From: an uncultured Oscillospiraceae bacterium
GTDB taxonomy: Bacteria; Bacillota; Clostridia; Oscillospirales; Ruminococcaceae
DNA length: 64,000 bases
Direction of reading: 5' to 3'
Assembly: GCA_910584715.1 (NCBI GenBank)
Contig: CAJUAN010000001.1
Span: 124,001 to 188,000, forward strand
Below the pieces are notes generated by a model. That model had not been told where the DNA came from, ran no database searches, and saw nothing but the letters and a program-made list of their open reading frames with translations. Below are positions 16,400 through 24,717 of this stretch, in pieces. The first letter of the stretch is position 1; every line of letters starts with the position of its first letter. The position numbers and the translations under genes are program-made.

Positions 16400-17425
16400 T
16401 CAGCGTCTTTCATTGGGGGTCTCCGCACCGTTAAGCTCCGATTCGGCAAGCGGAATTACCGAAACGGGCTGAATGGATTTTATGGTATCGAAAATGGGTA
16501 CGGTAAGCTTCGGGATACTGTAAAAGCCTTTTTTGTAAACGCTTATATTGTATTCGCTGTAAGGCTTTTCAAGAGGGTCGGGAGACTCGGAAAGCGACTG
16601 AGGCGGCGCGGACAGCGGAACTATAGGCGTCGTTCCGTTTTCATCAGTTATCACCATTCCTATAAGCGAATCCACCCCGTCGGTACTTTCGGAAATGATA
16701 ACGGTAGCGCCGCGTACAGGGATAGCTCCGGAAGCTGTAGTTACCTCTATCTGCAAATATCCCTGTCCGCTCATGTCGGGAGGATTTTCGGAAGCAAATA
16801 CGTCGTTGGAGTCAACAGCCGAAAAATCCGTGTTTTCATCGGGATAACTCTCGTTTAACTGCATATCTCCGGAACTTCCGTCCATATCTGCATTATGAGG
16901 GGAAGCCGCGCTGTAGTTGCCCTGATTATGCTCCTCCTGCAATGCGGAACGGGATTCGCGCGCTGCCGAAGACGGCGGAGGTGTCCGAACCGGTTCCGCA
17001 GCGCTTTCGGTTCTGAGTATTTCGTCGGCAGACGGAAACTTTGACGACGAGGAGCTTTGCGGAGCTTCCTTTTTAACTCCCGCGTCGGGGTATTCGGCGG
17101 GAATTTCCGGCATGGGAGGATTGGAAAGATCACGGTGATTTACCGCGCGGTAATTTACCGCAGGGATACGGGCGGGGCGTTTACGTTCCGCCGAAATGGA
17201 ATCGGAAGAGCTTACGGTGGGTACGGAAGCTGTTTGTTCAAGCTTTGCAACCGCCGGAACCGTTTGGATACTCTGAACAGGCTGAACGGGCTGCACTGTT
17301 TTAGACTGGACATTTTGCCTCTGCTGGGAAGCCGAAGCGGCGGGCTTGGGTTTTCTGCTGTATAGTCTCATCATTTCTTCTTTGTACTTTTTTGCCATAT
17401 CGTCAAGATTATTTTTATCCTGCAT
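16400..17425 (-). CDS. Low-complexity protein with a C-terminal carboxypeptidase-regulatory-like domain
   Basis: About 341 residues. The first 220 residues are a disordered linker rich in Pro, Ser, Gln and Glu with V-Q-P repeats, after a short charged helix (M-A-K-K-Y-K-E-E-M). The final 110 residues form a beta-rich unit starting G-Y-L-Q-I-E-V with R-G-A-T-V-I-I-S, as in transthyretin-like/carboxypeptidase-regulatory or SpaA-like folds. No signal peptide. First gene of the operon with the two peptidoglycan-binding proteins; the next gene begins 18 bases later. Two ATGs in a row are possible; the second (17425) has the better spacing from GGAGG. Function unknown; perhaps a tether or structural partner. 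Confidence 0.75.
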   Translation of the reverse strand: MQDKNNLDDMAKKYKEEMMRLYSRKPKPAASASQQRQNVQSKTVQPVQPVQSIQTVPAVAKLEQTASVPTVSSSDSISAERKRPARIPAVNYRAVNHRDLSNPPMPEIPAEYPDAGVKKEAPQSSSSSKFPSADEILRTESAAEPVRTPPPSSAARESRSALQEEHNQGNYSAASPHNADMDGSSGDMQLNESYPDENTDFSAVDSNDVFASENPPDMSGQGYLQIEVTTASGAIPVRGATVIISESTDGVDSLIGMVITDENGTTPIVPLSAPPQSLSESPDPLEKPYSEYNISVYKKGFYSIPKLTVPIFDTIKSIQPVSVIPLAESELNGAETPNERR

Positions 17426-17525
17426 CATTTATCCCTCCATATAGGTTTTTATATATAGATATTCCGCAGAAATAAAAATATGACATATACCGAAGTACAT
17501 CGCTTGTCCGACATATCTTTAGACG

Positions 17526-18305
17526 CTAATTTTTTTCTCTGTACTCCGTGGGAGTCATGCCCGTGCGCAGCCTGAAGCGGCGCATAAAGCAGACGTCGTT
17601 CTCGTATCCGCAGGCGGCGGCTATCTCCTTAACGGACATGGAGGTGTTTTTCAGATAGTACCCCGCGGCCTTTATCCGCGCGGAAAGCATATCCTCGTAG
17701 CAGCTCACGCCGAACAATTCCTTGTAAAGTCTTTGAAAATACGACGGACTCAGATTGACTTTAGCGGCAATCTCATCTACGGAAGCAAACTGTCCCGCAC
17801 TGTTGTATATTTCCGCCCGAAGTCCGGTAAGAGCCGCACGGTGAGGATTTACCGCCCCGGCAGAGCCTCCGCAGCGGCAACCGTCCCCGAGCTTCAAAAG
17901 CAGCATTCTTATAAGCAGGTCCATGTACCGCTTTTTCGACCGCATATCCGACAGTTCCTCACGTCCCATCATTCTCATGATATCCTCGGCTTCGGCAGTA
18001 TTTGTCAGCTTCACGGGCTTATTAAAGGGCAGTCCCGTTTCAAGATGAAAATCATCGGCTTCGCAGCAGTCCATATGTACCCAGTGGTTGACGTAAAGGC
18101 TTCCGCAGGCGCGGTATATCTGCGGTGAGTCCAAGGAATAAAGCAGCGCACTGTCCGGCATGATCCGGACGGACTCACCGTTCAGATCCGCTTGGGCGGC
18201 GGTTTTAAAAATAAGCAGCAGATTATCTCCCGAACCGTTAGGACGGATTATTTCAAAGTCGCCGCTGTGGCGGTAATTCATTCCAATTGCGTGCAGCTTC
18301 ATCAT
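17526..18305 (-). CDS. AraC-family transcriptional regulator
   Basis: 259 residues. The N-terminal part (about 10-150) is a cupin-like effector-binding region with a W-V-H-M-D segment; the C-terminal 100 residues hold the two helix-turn-helix units of AraC proteins (V-D-E-I-A-A-K-V-N-L-S-P-S-Y-F-Q-R, then V-K-E-I-A-A-A-C-G-Y near the end, and G-M-T-P-T-E-Y-R). It is divergent from the GH51 arabinofuranosidase gene with 132 bases between, and a perfect palindrome lies in that gap. It most likely senses an arabinose-containing sugar and controls the enzyme. An ATG one codon later is also possible. Confidence 0.9.
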   Translation of the reverse strand: MMKLHAIGMNYRHSGDFEIIRPNGSGDNLLLIFKTAAQADLNGESVRIMPDSALLYSLDSPQIYRACGSLYVNHWVHMDCCEADDFHLETGLPFNKPVKLTNTAEAEDIMRMMGREELSDMRSKKRYMDLLIRMLLLKLGDGCRCGGSAGAVNPHRAALTGLRAEIYNSAGQFASVDEIAAKVNLSPSYFQRLYKELFGVSCYEDMLSARIKAAGYYLKNTSMSVKEIAAACGYENDVCFMRRFRLRTGMTPTEYREKN

Positions 18306-18351
18306 ATTATCGTCATCTCCCCCAAATAATAGGATTTGTCAGTATAAAAAT

Positions 18352-18390
18352 ATGATATATCATTGAAAAATAAATGTCAAGTGGTAAAAT
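18352..18390 (+). promoter_or_regulatory. Promoter of the arabinofuranosidase gene with overlapping palindromic operator
   Basis: TTGAAA (18363-18368), 16-base spacer, TAAAAT (18385-18390). The perfect 12-base palindrome ATGATATATCAT (18352-18363) abuts the -35 box and is a candidate binding site for the divergent AraC regulator. Confidence 0.5.
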
Positions 18391-18437
18391 GAATACAGCT
18401 GCTCAAAAATTATAATTACCGAAAGGACGCTGATATT

Positions 18438-19913
18438 ATGAAAAAAATCGCAGTACAGATCAATGCAGGAGATAAGATTTCGAGGATAAATCCCGAACTG
18501 TACGGACATTTTGCCGAGCACCTCGGAAGATGCATCTACAACGGCATTTATGTCGGGGAGGACTCCCCTATCCCGAACGTAAGAGGCATACGCACAGATA
18601 TAGTCGAAGCTTTCAAAAAAATAAAGCTCCCCGTACTGCGCTGGCCGGGAGGCTGTTTTGCCGACGAATATCACTGGAAGGACGGCGTAGGAGAAAAATC
18701 CTCGCGCAAAAAAATGGTAAATACCAACTGGGGCGGCGTAACGGAGGACAACTCTTTCGGAACTCACGAGTTTTTCGACCTCTGCGAACAGGTGGGCTGC
18801 GAACCTTACCTTGCGGGAAACCTCGGAAGCGGTACGGTTCAGGAGCTTTCTGAATGGATTGAGTACATAACCTTTGACGGAGTTTCCCCTATGGCTGACT
18901 GGCGCAGACAAAACGGCAGGGAAAAGCCCTGGAAGCTGAAATATCTTGGCATAGGCAATGAAAACTGGGGCTGCGGCGGAAATATGCGTCCCGAATATTA
19001 CGCCGACGAGTACCGCCGCTACCAGTCGTTCTGCAAAAACTTCAGCGGCAACGAGCTGTTCAAGATCGCCTGCGGTCCCAGCGGCGGAGACTACGGCTGG
19101 ACTGACAAGCTGATGGGTCTTTTATCTGACTTTCACACAAAGGCTATTTCACTGCACTACTACACGATACCTGACGGCGACTGGAGCCAAAAAGGCTATG
19201 CAACGGAATTTACGGACGAAAGATATTACGCTACTATAAGGGAGACGCTCTATATAGACGATATCATAACCCGTCACTGCGAGATAATGTCCCGCCACAA
19301 TCCTCAGAAAACTATCGGTCTTATTATTGACGAATGGGGCTGTTGGTACGAGGTAGAAAAAGGAACCAATCCCGGATTTCTTTTCCAGCAGAACACAATG
19401 CGGGACGCTATCGTCGCAGCCTGCAACCTGAATATTTTCAACAAGCACTCCGACCGCGTTATCATGGCAAATCTTGCACAGGCAGTAAACGTGCTGCAAT
19501 CGCTCGTTTTGACCGAGGGCGAAAAAATGATCCTCACTCCCACATATCACGTTTTCGATATGTACAAATCCCACCAGGGCGGCGAATCGGTATACTGTCA
19601 CATTGAAAATCAAACCGTCGGAAAAGGCGCGGAAATTCCTATGGTCTCATGCTCCGCAAGCGTTAAGGACGGCAAAATGACCGTAACCCTCGCAAACTGT
19701 TCAATCGAAGAGGAAGCCGAGATTTCCTGCGGCATTTCCGGATTTACGGCGGCAAGCTCAGAGAGTACAATACTTACCGAAGAATGTCATGCGTTCAATG
19801 ATTTTGCTTCACCAGAAAACGTTGCTCCCAAAACGTTTAACGTCGCGTTATCTAATGGCAATATTTCTGCGGTGCTTCCTCCCTGCTCCGTTGTTTCGGT
19901 GATTCTTTCATGA
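18438..19913 (+). CDS. abfA: Alpha-L-arabinofuranosidase, glycoside hydrolase family 51
   Basis: 491-residue GH51 enzyme that removes terminal L-arabinofuranose from arabinan or arabinoxylan oligosaccharides. The TIM barrel carries acid/base Glu175 (G-N-E-N-W-G) and nucleophile Glu299 (I-I-D-E-W-G), followed by the C-terminal beta-sandwich (about 380-491). Length is normal for the family and no signal peptide is present, so it acts on imported oligosaccharides. GAAAGG lies 12 bases before the ATG. The next small gene overlaps its end by 4 bases. Regulation by the divergent AraC protein is likely. Confidence 0.93.
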   Translation: MKKIAVQINAGDKISRINPELYGHFAEHLGRCIYNGIYVGEDSPIPNVRGIRTDIVEAFKKIKLPVLRWPGGCFADEYHWKDGVGEKSSRKKMVNTNWGGVTEDNSFGTHEFFDLCEQVGCEPYLAGNLGSGTVQELSEWIEYITFDGVSPMADWRRQNGREKPWKLKYLGIGNENWGCGGNMRPEYYADEYRRYQSFCKNFSGNELFKIACGPSGGDYGWTDKLMGLLSDFHTKAISLHYYTIPDGDWSQKGYATEFTDERYYATIRETLYIDDIITRHCEIMSRHNPQKTIGLIIDEWGCWYEVEKGTNPGFLFQQNTMRDAIVAACNLNIFNKHSDRVIMANLAQAVNVLQSLVLTEGEKMILTPTYHVFDMYKSHQGGESVYCHIENQTVGKGAEIPMVSCSASVKDGKMTVTLANCSIEEEAEISCGISGFTAASSESTILTEECHAFNDFASPENVAPKTFNVALSNGNISAVLPPCSVVSVILS

Positions 19914-20164
19914 GCAAGCCATTTTGTCGCAAATGCCTCCTGGCGGAAACCGATCTGACCGAAGTTTACGCTTCGGTCAGAGAAATGGTTGACGCGCTTC
20001 CGGAATGGAGAAAAACTTCTGAGGCGGAATACAGCCGCCGGCTCGAAATATGCAAAAGCTGTGATTTTCTCGAAGAGGGTACCTGCGGAAAATGCGGCTG
20101 CTATGTTGAACTGCGAGCTGCAAGATCGGAAATGAACTGCCCTCACGAAAAACATTTTTGGTAA
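19910..20164 (+). CDS. Small Cys-rich zinc-ribbon-like protein (DUF6171-type)
   Basis: 84 residues with four cysteine pairs or clusters: C-R-K-C near residue 6, C-K-S-C near 48, C-G-K-C-G-C near 59 and C-P-H near 77, which suggests one or two zinc sites. This pattern fits the DUF6171 group of small Firmicutes proteins. No signal peptide. It overlaps the stop of the arabinofuranosidase gene by 4 bases, so it is translated from the same message. Function unknown. Confidence 0.8.
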   Translation: MSKPFCRKCLLAETDLTEVYASVREMVDALPEWRKTSEAEYSRRLEICKSCDFLEEGTCGKCGCYVELRAARSEMNCPHEKHFW

Positions 20165-20170
20165 AGACTT

Positions 20171-20542
20171 ATACTAAGGCGTATCTGAAAAAGTAAGAAA
20201 AATGGTGTATTTGGTTAGCCCGAAGCGGAACAGCGTGAGCAGATATACCTGAACGTTACGATCCGCATCAAACAGTATACAGCCGTTTCTTCAAATGGAA
20301 AGATAACAGTATTTTACTGCGCATTTTCCCCAAATTGAACGAAGACACTGACTTTGAAAATCTCAGTATAGACAACACTCCAGTAAAAGCTCATCTGCAA
20401 AATGTGAGGGCAAAAATGCTGTAAACGCTGAAAAGCAACCAGTTTATCGATGTAAGCTGAGGAGGAAAACCCACTAAAATTCACGCTTTGGATTTTGTCT
20501 AAATAATACATATTTTGTGTGTTTTCAGATACGCTATAGTAT
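20171..20542 (+). mobile_element. Degenerate, internally deleted IS5-type element
   Basis: Ends form inverted repeats of 21 bases with two mismatches (20171-20191 and 20522-20542; the inner 13 bases GCGTATCTGAAAA are perfect). Inside are transposase fragments. At about 370 bp it is far shorter than an intact IS5-family element (about 0.8-1.3 kb), so most of the transposase has been deleted, leaving a MITE-like relic. Its right end lies 3 bases before the -35 box of the RNase P RNA gene. A related miniature copy lies at 57.6 kb. Confidence 0.75.
20263..20424 (+). pseudogene. IS5-family transposase fragment
   Basis: The frame reads V-Y-S-R-F-F-K-W-K-D-N-S-I-L-L-R-I-F near its start, then D-N-T-P-V-K-A-H before a stop at 20422. 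This is the N-terminal portion of an IS5-type transposase. Further on, in another frame (from 20432), Q-F-I-D-V-S and G-G-K-P-T-K-I-H-A appear around a TGA, which matches the usual Q-F-x-x-x-R-G-G-K-T-K-I-H region. The DDE catalytic residues beyond the first are lost. Confidence 0.75.
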
Positions 20543-20545
20543 CAG

Positions 20546-20574
20546 TTGACATCCGCCAAAATATGTGGTATACT
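20546..20574 (+). promoter_or_regulatory. Promoter of the RNase P RNA gene
   Basis: TTGACA (20546-20551), 17-base spacer ending TGG, TATACT (20569-20574). The predicted start at about 20581 coincides with the first base of the P1 helix. Confidence 0.9.
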
Positions 20575-20580
20575 TATAAT

Positions 20581-20931
20581 GCGAGTAAGCTATGCGGTTA
20601 AACGCGTTACGCGCATTACGCGTCTGCGTTAGGAAAGTCCGGGCATCACAGAGCAGGGCAGCTGCTAACGGCAGCCGAGGGCGACCTTAGGGATAGTGCA
20701 ACAGAGATATACCGCCGGTTTTCCGGCAAGGGTGGAAAGGCGAGGTAAGAGCTCACCGGAGCGCAGGAGACTGCGCTGCCATGTAAACCCTGTCCGATGC
20801 AACGTCATTTTGGAACAATGCGTTATTGTCTGCTCGGCAGGCGCATTGCAACGACGGCTCGAGCGTTTCGGCGACGATTCGCCCAGATAGATTTCCGCAC
20901 ACGACAAAACCCGGCTTATCGGCTTAGTCGC
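20581..20931 (+). ncRNA. rnpB: RNase P RNA, class A
   Basis: Catalytic RNA of RNase P, which trims the 5' leader of tRNA precursors. Conserved blocks are visible in order: AGGAAAGTCCGGGC (20631-20644), CAGGGCAGCTGCTAACGGCAGCC (the P3/P4 area), AGTGCAACAGAGATATACCGCC (from about 20696), GGTGGAAAGGCG, GGTAAGAGCTCACCGG, GTAAACCCTGTCC and the 3' ACAAAACCCGGCTTATCGG. The ends GCGAGTAAGC (20581-20590) and GCTTAGTCGC (20922-20931) pair as P1 with one mismatch, which fixes the boundaries. P4 core bases are present, as expected for an active RNA. Length about 351 bases. Confidence 0.95.
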
Positions 20932-20976
20932 AATACCGAAGCTTTTCGTTTACTGCGGAAAGCTTTGCCAAAACGG

Positions 20977-21015
20977 GGACAGGGGTTATGACAAGCCCTG
21001 TCCTCTTTTTCTTTT
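20977..21015 (+). terminator. Terminator of the RNase P RNA gene
   Basis: GGACAGGG (20977-20984) pairs with CCCTGTCC (20996-21003), followed by TCTTTTTCTTTTT. Confidence 0.9.
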
Positions 21016-21101
21016 TCCGGAAATTTTGAACGATAAAGCTTCAAAATAAAGTGAGCTGAATGTGTTGGTTTTCTGAAAATCGACAAATTCTCTAAAATGC
21101 T

Positions 21102-21130
21102 TTGACAAAAAAACAGATGTATGGTATAAT
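21102..21130 (+). promoter_or_regulatory. Consensus promoter of the FecR-like gene pair
   Basis: Perfect TTGACA (21102-21107), 17-base spacer, perfect TATAAT (21125-21130). A leader of about 130 bases follows, with a CCCGCA/TGCGGG hairpin around 21200-21220. Confidence 0.9.
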
Positions 21131-21266
21131 AAAGTGTAATTGTATGTGCAGCTTAAAACGTTAAAATTTTTTATCCCCATATTATTCCGATTATTAAGCC
21201 CCGCAGAATTTTGTGCGGGACATCGAACATATAAAAATGCTTGCAGTTTTGAAAGGCGGCTGTGAT

Positions 21267-22373
21267 TTGATAAAGATCCTTTCTGAAAATTTAAAGCTTA
21301 TAATGATCGGCGTTATAAGTATACTTATGGTTCTTGCGGGAGCTATAGTTTTAAGCCTGTACTTCGGCGGAGACGTTGCAAGACAGCTTATTGTTACCGA
21401 CATAAGCGGTACGGCTTTTATTTCCCGCGACAGCAAACGTCTGAACGCGAATAAGAAGTTTGCCCTGAAAAGCGGAGACATTATTACTACGGACGAGAAC
21501 AGCTTTGTGCGGATAAGCGTTGACAGAGACAAATTTGTATGGATAGAACCGGAATCGACTGTGTACATATATTTTACCGATGTGGACTCAAAAGGAGATA
21601 TTTCAGTAAACCTCACCAGAGGAGCGGTAATTTGCCGTCTTAACAACAAGCTGAAAAAAAATGCCACATTTTCCCTTAAAACGCCCAACAGTTCCGTTTC
21701 GGTAAAGGGAACGGCATTTCGGGCTGAGTTTGACTATGTAAAGGAGTACATGGGTTATAAGGATGTTATGATAACTCAGGTACAAAATTTTGACGGCACA
21801 GTCGCTCTCCAGCTTTACGACGCGGATAAGCAGCCTTATGAACTGCCTATGCTCCTTATTGAGCGTACTGCGGCTCAGATGCTTACTTCGGAGGAAATGT
21901 GCAAGTACGGCTATCTTAATTATAGCTTTGACCTGCTTACACTCAATGATTCGACGCTCGGAGAGCTTATACGGGCGTGCGCCGAAAAGGAACTTGCGTT
22001 TACCCCTGAGGAACTGAACCGCGCCTATAAGATCGTAAGGGACGAACGGCTCAAACAGGAAACGGCAACCGAATCGGTTGCGGACGATTCCTCCGATACT
22101 TCTATAACAACTACAGTGACTACAACGGAACCTACGACCGTGACAACTTCCCCCCCCCCCGAAGAGACGGAAACGGACGAGGAATCCTACGGAACACTGG
22201 GTACAACGCTTAAAACCCATGTTTATACTACCTATTCGGGAGTAAAATGGTGGGAGATAACCGGAAATACCAATACCGGCACAGATGGCTATGAAGACTG
22301 GTTTGCAGAGACAGACGATGATTTCAGTGATGAGGTTACCGTTACTGCGGGAACCTCAGAAGCTGAAAATTAA
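21267..22373 (+). CDS. FecR-like membrane-anchored envelope protein with an 11-C tract
   Basis: About 368 residues from a TTG start at 21267, chosen because AAAGG lies 10 bases upstream; the longer frames upstream have no ribosome binding site. A single membrane helix (about residues 11-33) is followed by a FecR-type beta domain (about 45-165, with L-K-S-G-D-I-I-T and S-V-S-V-K-G-T-A-F), an alpha-rich segment ending F-T-P-E-E-L, and a Thr/Pro-rich tail. The tail codes S-P-P-P through eleven consecutive C bases (22150-22160), a slippery tract. The next gene is a paralogue 45 bases downstream. FecR domains sense or bind at the envelope in other bacteria; here no sigma factor is adjacent. Function unknown. 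Confidence 0.85.
   Translation: MIKILSENLKLIMIGVISILMVLAGAIVLSLYFGGDVARQLIVTDISGTAFISRDSKRLNANKKFALKSGDIITTDENSFVRISVDRDKFVWIEPESTVYIYFTDVDSKGDISVNLTRGAVICRLNNKLKKNATFSLKTPNSSVSVKGTAFRAEFDYVKEYMGYKDVMITQVQNFDGTVALQLYDADKQPYELPMLLIERTAAQMLTSEEMCKYGYLNYSFDLLTLNDSTLGELIRACAEKELAFTPEELNRAYKIVRDERLKQETATESVADDSSDTSITTTVTTTEPTTVTTSPPPEETETDEESYGTLGTTLKTHVYTTYSGVKWWEITGNTNTGTDGYEDWFAETDDDFSDEVTVTAGTSEAEN
22150..22160 (+). repeat. Homopolymeric tract of 11 C inside the FecR-like gene
   Basis: Eleven C in a row encode Pro296-298 and part of Ser295 in the Thr/Pro-rich tail. Tracts of this length are prone to slipped-strand mispairing. Loss or gain of one C would change the frame and end translation about 20-30 codons later. 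Confidence 0.95.
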
Positions 22374-22383
22374 TGAAAGGAGA

Positions 22384-22406
22384 TGATCCGGATTTTAACC
22401 GGATCA
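22384..22406 (+). promoter_or_regulatory. Hairpin between ribosome binding site and start of the second FecR-like gene
   Basis: TGATCCGG (22384-22391) and CCGGATCA (22399-22406) form a perfect 8-bp stem with a 7-base loop. AAAGGAG ends just before it (22382) and the ATG at 22419 lies 13 bases after it, so folding would bring the two together. An ATG at 22383 exists but touches the ribosome binding site. Confidence 0.5.
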
Positions 22407-22418
22407 GGCATAACATTT

Positions 22419-24167
22419 ATGAAGGACTTTATAAACAATTTTAAGATACCGCTTATCCTCGGAGGATGTGCGCTGATCGCAATAGTTATTACCCTTTTTG
22501 TTGTGAACGGAGGCGGCGGTTCCTCATACGGACTGTACATATCGTCGGCTTCGGGAAGTGTAAGCGTTACAAATTCTGACGCTGTTACAAGCTCCGCAAA
22601 CGGGGACATGCTTAAAAACGGTGATATTGTCACCTTAGGAGCTGATTCCTCATGCATACTTTCCTATAAAGGCAAAAAAAATTCCGAAAAAAATTATATT
22701 GTTCTCGGTTCGGATTCTCAGGTCGTTGTGTCAGGAGAATTCAACGGAAAGGAAAATGGTGAGCTTTTCCTCAGAAGCGGTTCGGTAATAGGAAATTTTG
22801 CGGACGAGGATCACTGCTCAATAAACATAAGGACTGCCGACTCTATGATCTCGACAGATAAAAGCGTGTCAAAAATTTCCTACAGCACCAACGAGTTTAT
22901 GTCTTATACCGATCTGTACACCTTTATGGGCGACAACAGTATTCAGCTTTATGACGCGGCTGGAAATCCTGTCAATAATTCTGAACTTCAGATAGCCAAA
23001 AAATGGGGACGGATAGTCTCAGAGGACGGTCCGTCCTTTGAGGCGCTCAATCTGGACTTTGATCTGGAGGAGCTTTCCGCTTCCGATCTGAAAAACTTAA
23101 TAACCATTGCTGCAATTATAGGAGAAGAGTTCCCTTATACTCCGGAAGAATTAAAAGCGGCATATGATAAGAAGTCAGACGGCGATGACAATGAGGAAGC
23201 GCCTCCGGTTGAACAGCAGCCTGACGAGACAGTAACTGACAGCTCCGATACGATACAGACTGCCGAGCCTATTGTCACAACTACTCCGGCGCCTACAGAA
23301 ACTACTCTTCCCGGACACACCACTGCCGCTCCGGTCGTTACAACTACGGCAGCGCCTGTTACTACTACCGCCGCACCGGTCACAGAGACTGTTCCTGAGG
23401 AAACCTCGGATAACAGCGGAGTTTACCATACTGTTACGATTGTTGTGGACGGTGAAGAAACTATTCAGGAAATAATCCACGGCGGAAATGCCGTTCAGCC
23501 TGAGGATCCGGTTGTCGAAGGTCTGGAATTTATCGGCTGGGACGGTTCGTTTGATAATATCACAGAGGACAGAGTTATTACAGCACGGTTTAATGAATTT
23601 GTGTCAGAGCCTTCAGACAGTACTCATACTGTAACGGTTGTTATCGGAAACAAATCAAATACTATTCAGGTCGAACACGGCAAGTCCGCTAATCTGCCTT
23701 CAACTATAAATGTGGAGGGTTATATATTTAAAGGCTGGGACAAGGACTTTACAAGCATTACCGAAGATATTGTTATTTCTGCAATTCTTGAACCTGCCGG
23801 AACCCATACTGTTACATTTGTCGTAGAAAATGATACTTATACCCTTCAGGCAGAACATGGCGGAGCTGTTATTCCGACATATATCCCAAGTACAGACAGC
23901 AGAGGAAACCGTTTTATCGGATGGGATAAATCCCTTAACAATATTATTAATGACACTACTATCACAGCAGTATTTGCGACCGGCGAATATCATACGGTTA
24001 CATTTATAATTGACGGTCAGTTTTATACCGTAATGACGCCTGACGGCGAAACCGCAGAACCTCCGTTCTGGCCTATAGCCGACAGCAACGGAAACCGTTT
24101 CCTCGGCTGGGACAAGAGCCTTGATAACATTAAGAGTGATATTACTATTACCGCGTATTACGGCTGA
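22419..24167 (+). CDS. FecR-like envelope protein with four InlB-type (Flg_new) repeats
   Basis: About 582 residues from the ATG at 22419 (an earlier ATG at 22383 is possible). A membrane helix (about 8-30) is followed by a FecR-like domain (about 40-170), an alpha segment ending Y-T-P-E-E-L like that of its upstream paralogue, a Thr/Pro linker (about 270-325) and four tandem repeats of about 55-60 residues. Each repeat starts H-T-V-T and contains F-x-G-W-D with I-T-A near the end, as in InlB B-repeats of Listeria and Gram-positive surface proteins. The protein is probably anchored by the N-terminal helix with the repeats outside. A terminator follows. Partner or ligand unknown. Confidence 0.87.
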   Translation: MKDFINNFKIPLILGGCALIAIVITLFVVNGGGGSSYGLYISSASGSVSVTNSDAVTSSANGDMLKNGDIVTLGADSSCILSYKGKKNSEKNYIVLGSDSQVVVSGEFNGKENGELFLRSGSVIGNFADEDHCSINIRTADSMISTDKSVSKISYSTNEFMSYTDLYTFMGDNSIQLYDAAGNPVNNSELQIAKKWGRIVSEDGPSFEALNLDFDLEELSASDLKNLITIAAIIGEEFPYTPEELKAAYDKKSDGDDNEEAPPVEQQPDETVTDSSDTIQTAEPIVTTTPAPTETTLPGHTTAAPVVTTTAAPVTTTAAPVTETVPEETSDNSGVYHTVTIVVDGEETIQEIIHGGNAVQPEDPVVEGLEFIGWDGSFDNITEDRVITARFNEFVSEPSDSTHTVTVVIGNKSNTIQVEHGKSANLPSTINVEGYIFKGWDKDFTSITEDIVISAILEPAGTHTVTFVVENDTYTLQAEHGGAVIPTYIPSTDSRGNRFIGWDKSLNNIINDTTITAVFATGEYHTVTFIIDGQFYTVMTPDGETAEPPFWPIADSNGNRFLGWDKSLDNIKSDITITAYYG

Positions 24168-24180
24168 TTTGAAAATCATA

Positions 24181-24222
24181 AAGAGGGCAGAAACGAAATG
24201 TCGTTTCTGCCCTCTGTTTTTT
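24181..24222. terminator. Terminator between the FecR-like pair and the Rrf2 gene
   Basis: AGAGGGCAGAAACGA (24182-24196) pairs perfectly with TCGTTTCTGCCCTCT (24201-24215), followed by GTTTTTTG on the plus strand. It lies between converging genes. Confidence 0.9.
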
Positions 24223-24233
24223 GAATTAAAGAA

Positions 24234-24635
24234 TTATGTATCAATAAACATATCGAATGTATAAGAAGCCAGTTTTTTTTCCACCTCGGCGGAAATCTCG
24301 TCGTATACCTTTTGAAAGCGGCATATCCCGGACATACCGCGGTTACAGTCGTATCCGTCCGAAAGGCACTTGCTGAGACAGTACCTGCCCTCTACGGTTT
24401 CAATAACGTCTTTAAGAGAAATTTCCTGAGGCGTTTTAGCAAGCTCATATCCGCCCTGGGTACCCTTGAAAGACTTTATAATACCGCTTGCCACAAGCTT
24501 ACGCAAGATTTTAAGAGCAAATCTGAGAGTAACGCAGGTTTGCTCGGAAATAGTTTTTGCGTCCATGCGCCGTTTTGATTCGGCAAGGCAGCCGACTATC
24601 CTTACAGCGTAATCCGATTCCAACGTAATCTGCAT
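24234..24635 (-). CDS. Rrf2-family transcriptional regulator (IscR/CymR-like)
   Basis: 133 residues. The N-terminal winged helix (Y-A-V-R-I-V-G-C-L-A, then I-S-E-Q-T-C-V-T-L-R-F-A-L-K-I-L-R-K-L) and the wing G-T-Q-G-G-Y-E-L-A are typical of Rrf2. Near the C-terminus three cysteines (C-L-S-K-C-L, Y-D-C-N, G-I-C-R-F) lie where IscR and NsrR hold an Fe-S cluster, so redox or Fe-S sensing is plausible. It lies 82 bases after rpoD on the same strand with AAAGGAG at about 24680; the ATG itself has no strong site close by. Target genes unknown. Confidence 0.9.
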   Translation of the reverse strand: MQITLESDYAVRIVGCLAESKRRMDAKTISEQTCVTLRFALKILRKLVASGIIKSFKGTQGGYELAKTPQEISLKDVIETVEGRYCLSKCLSDGYDCNRGMSGICRFQKVYDEISAEVEKKLASYTFDMFIDT

Positions 24636-24717
24636 AATAATGCCATTTCAGCCGCAGCAAAACAGGCGGCGGAAATTACTCCTTTCATTTTATTTTTAGA
24701 ACTGCTGACTCCGCGTA

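Noticed and set aside
23270..23400. Thr/Ala/Pro repeats as a possible CRISPR or DNA repeat array
   Set aside because: They are in-frame codon repeats of a protein linker with irregular spacing and no spacers.
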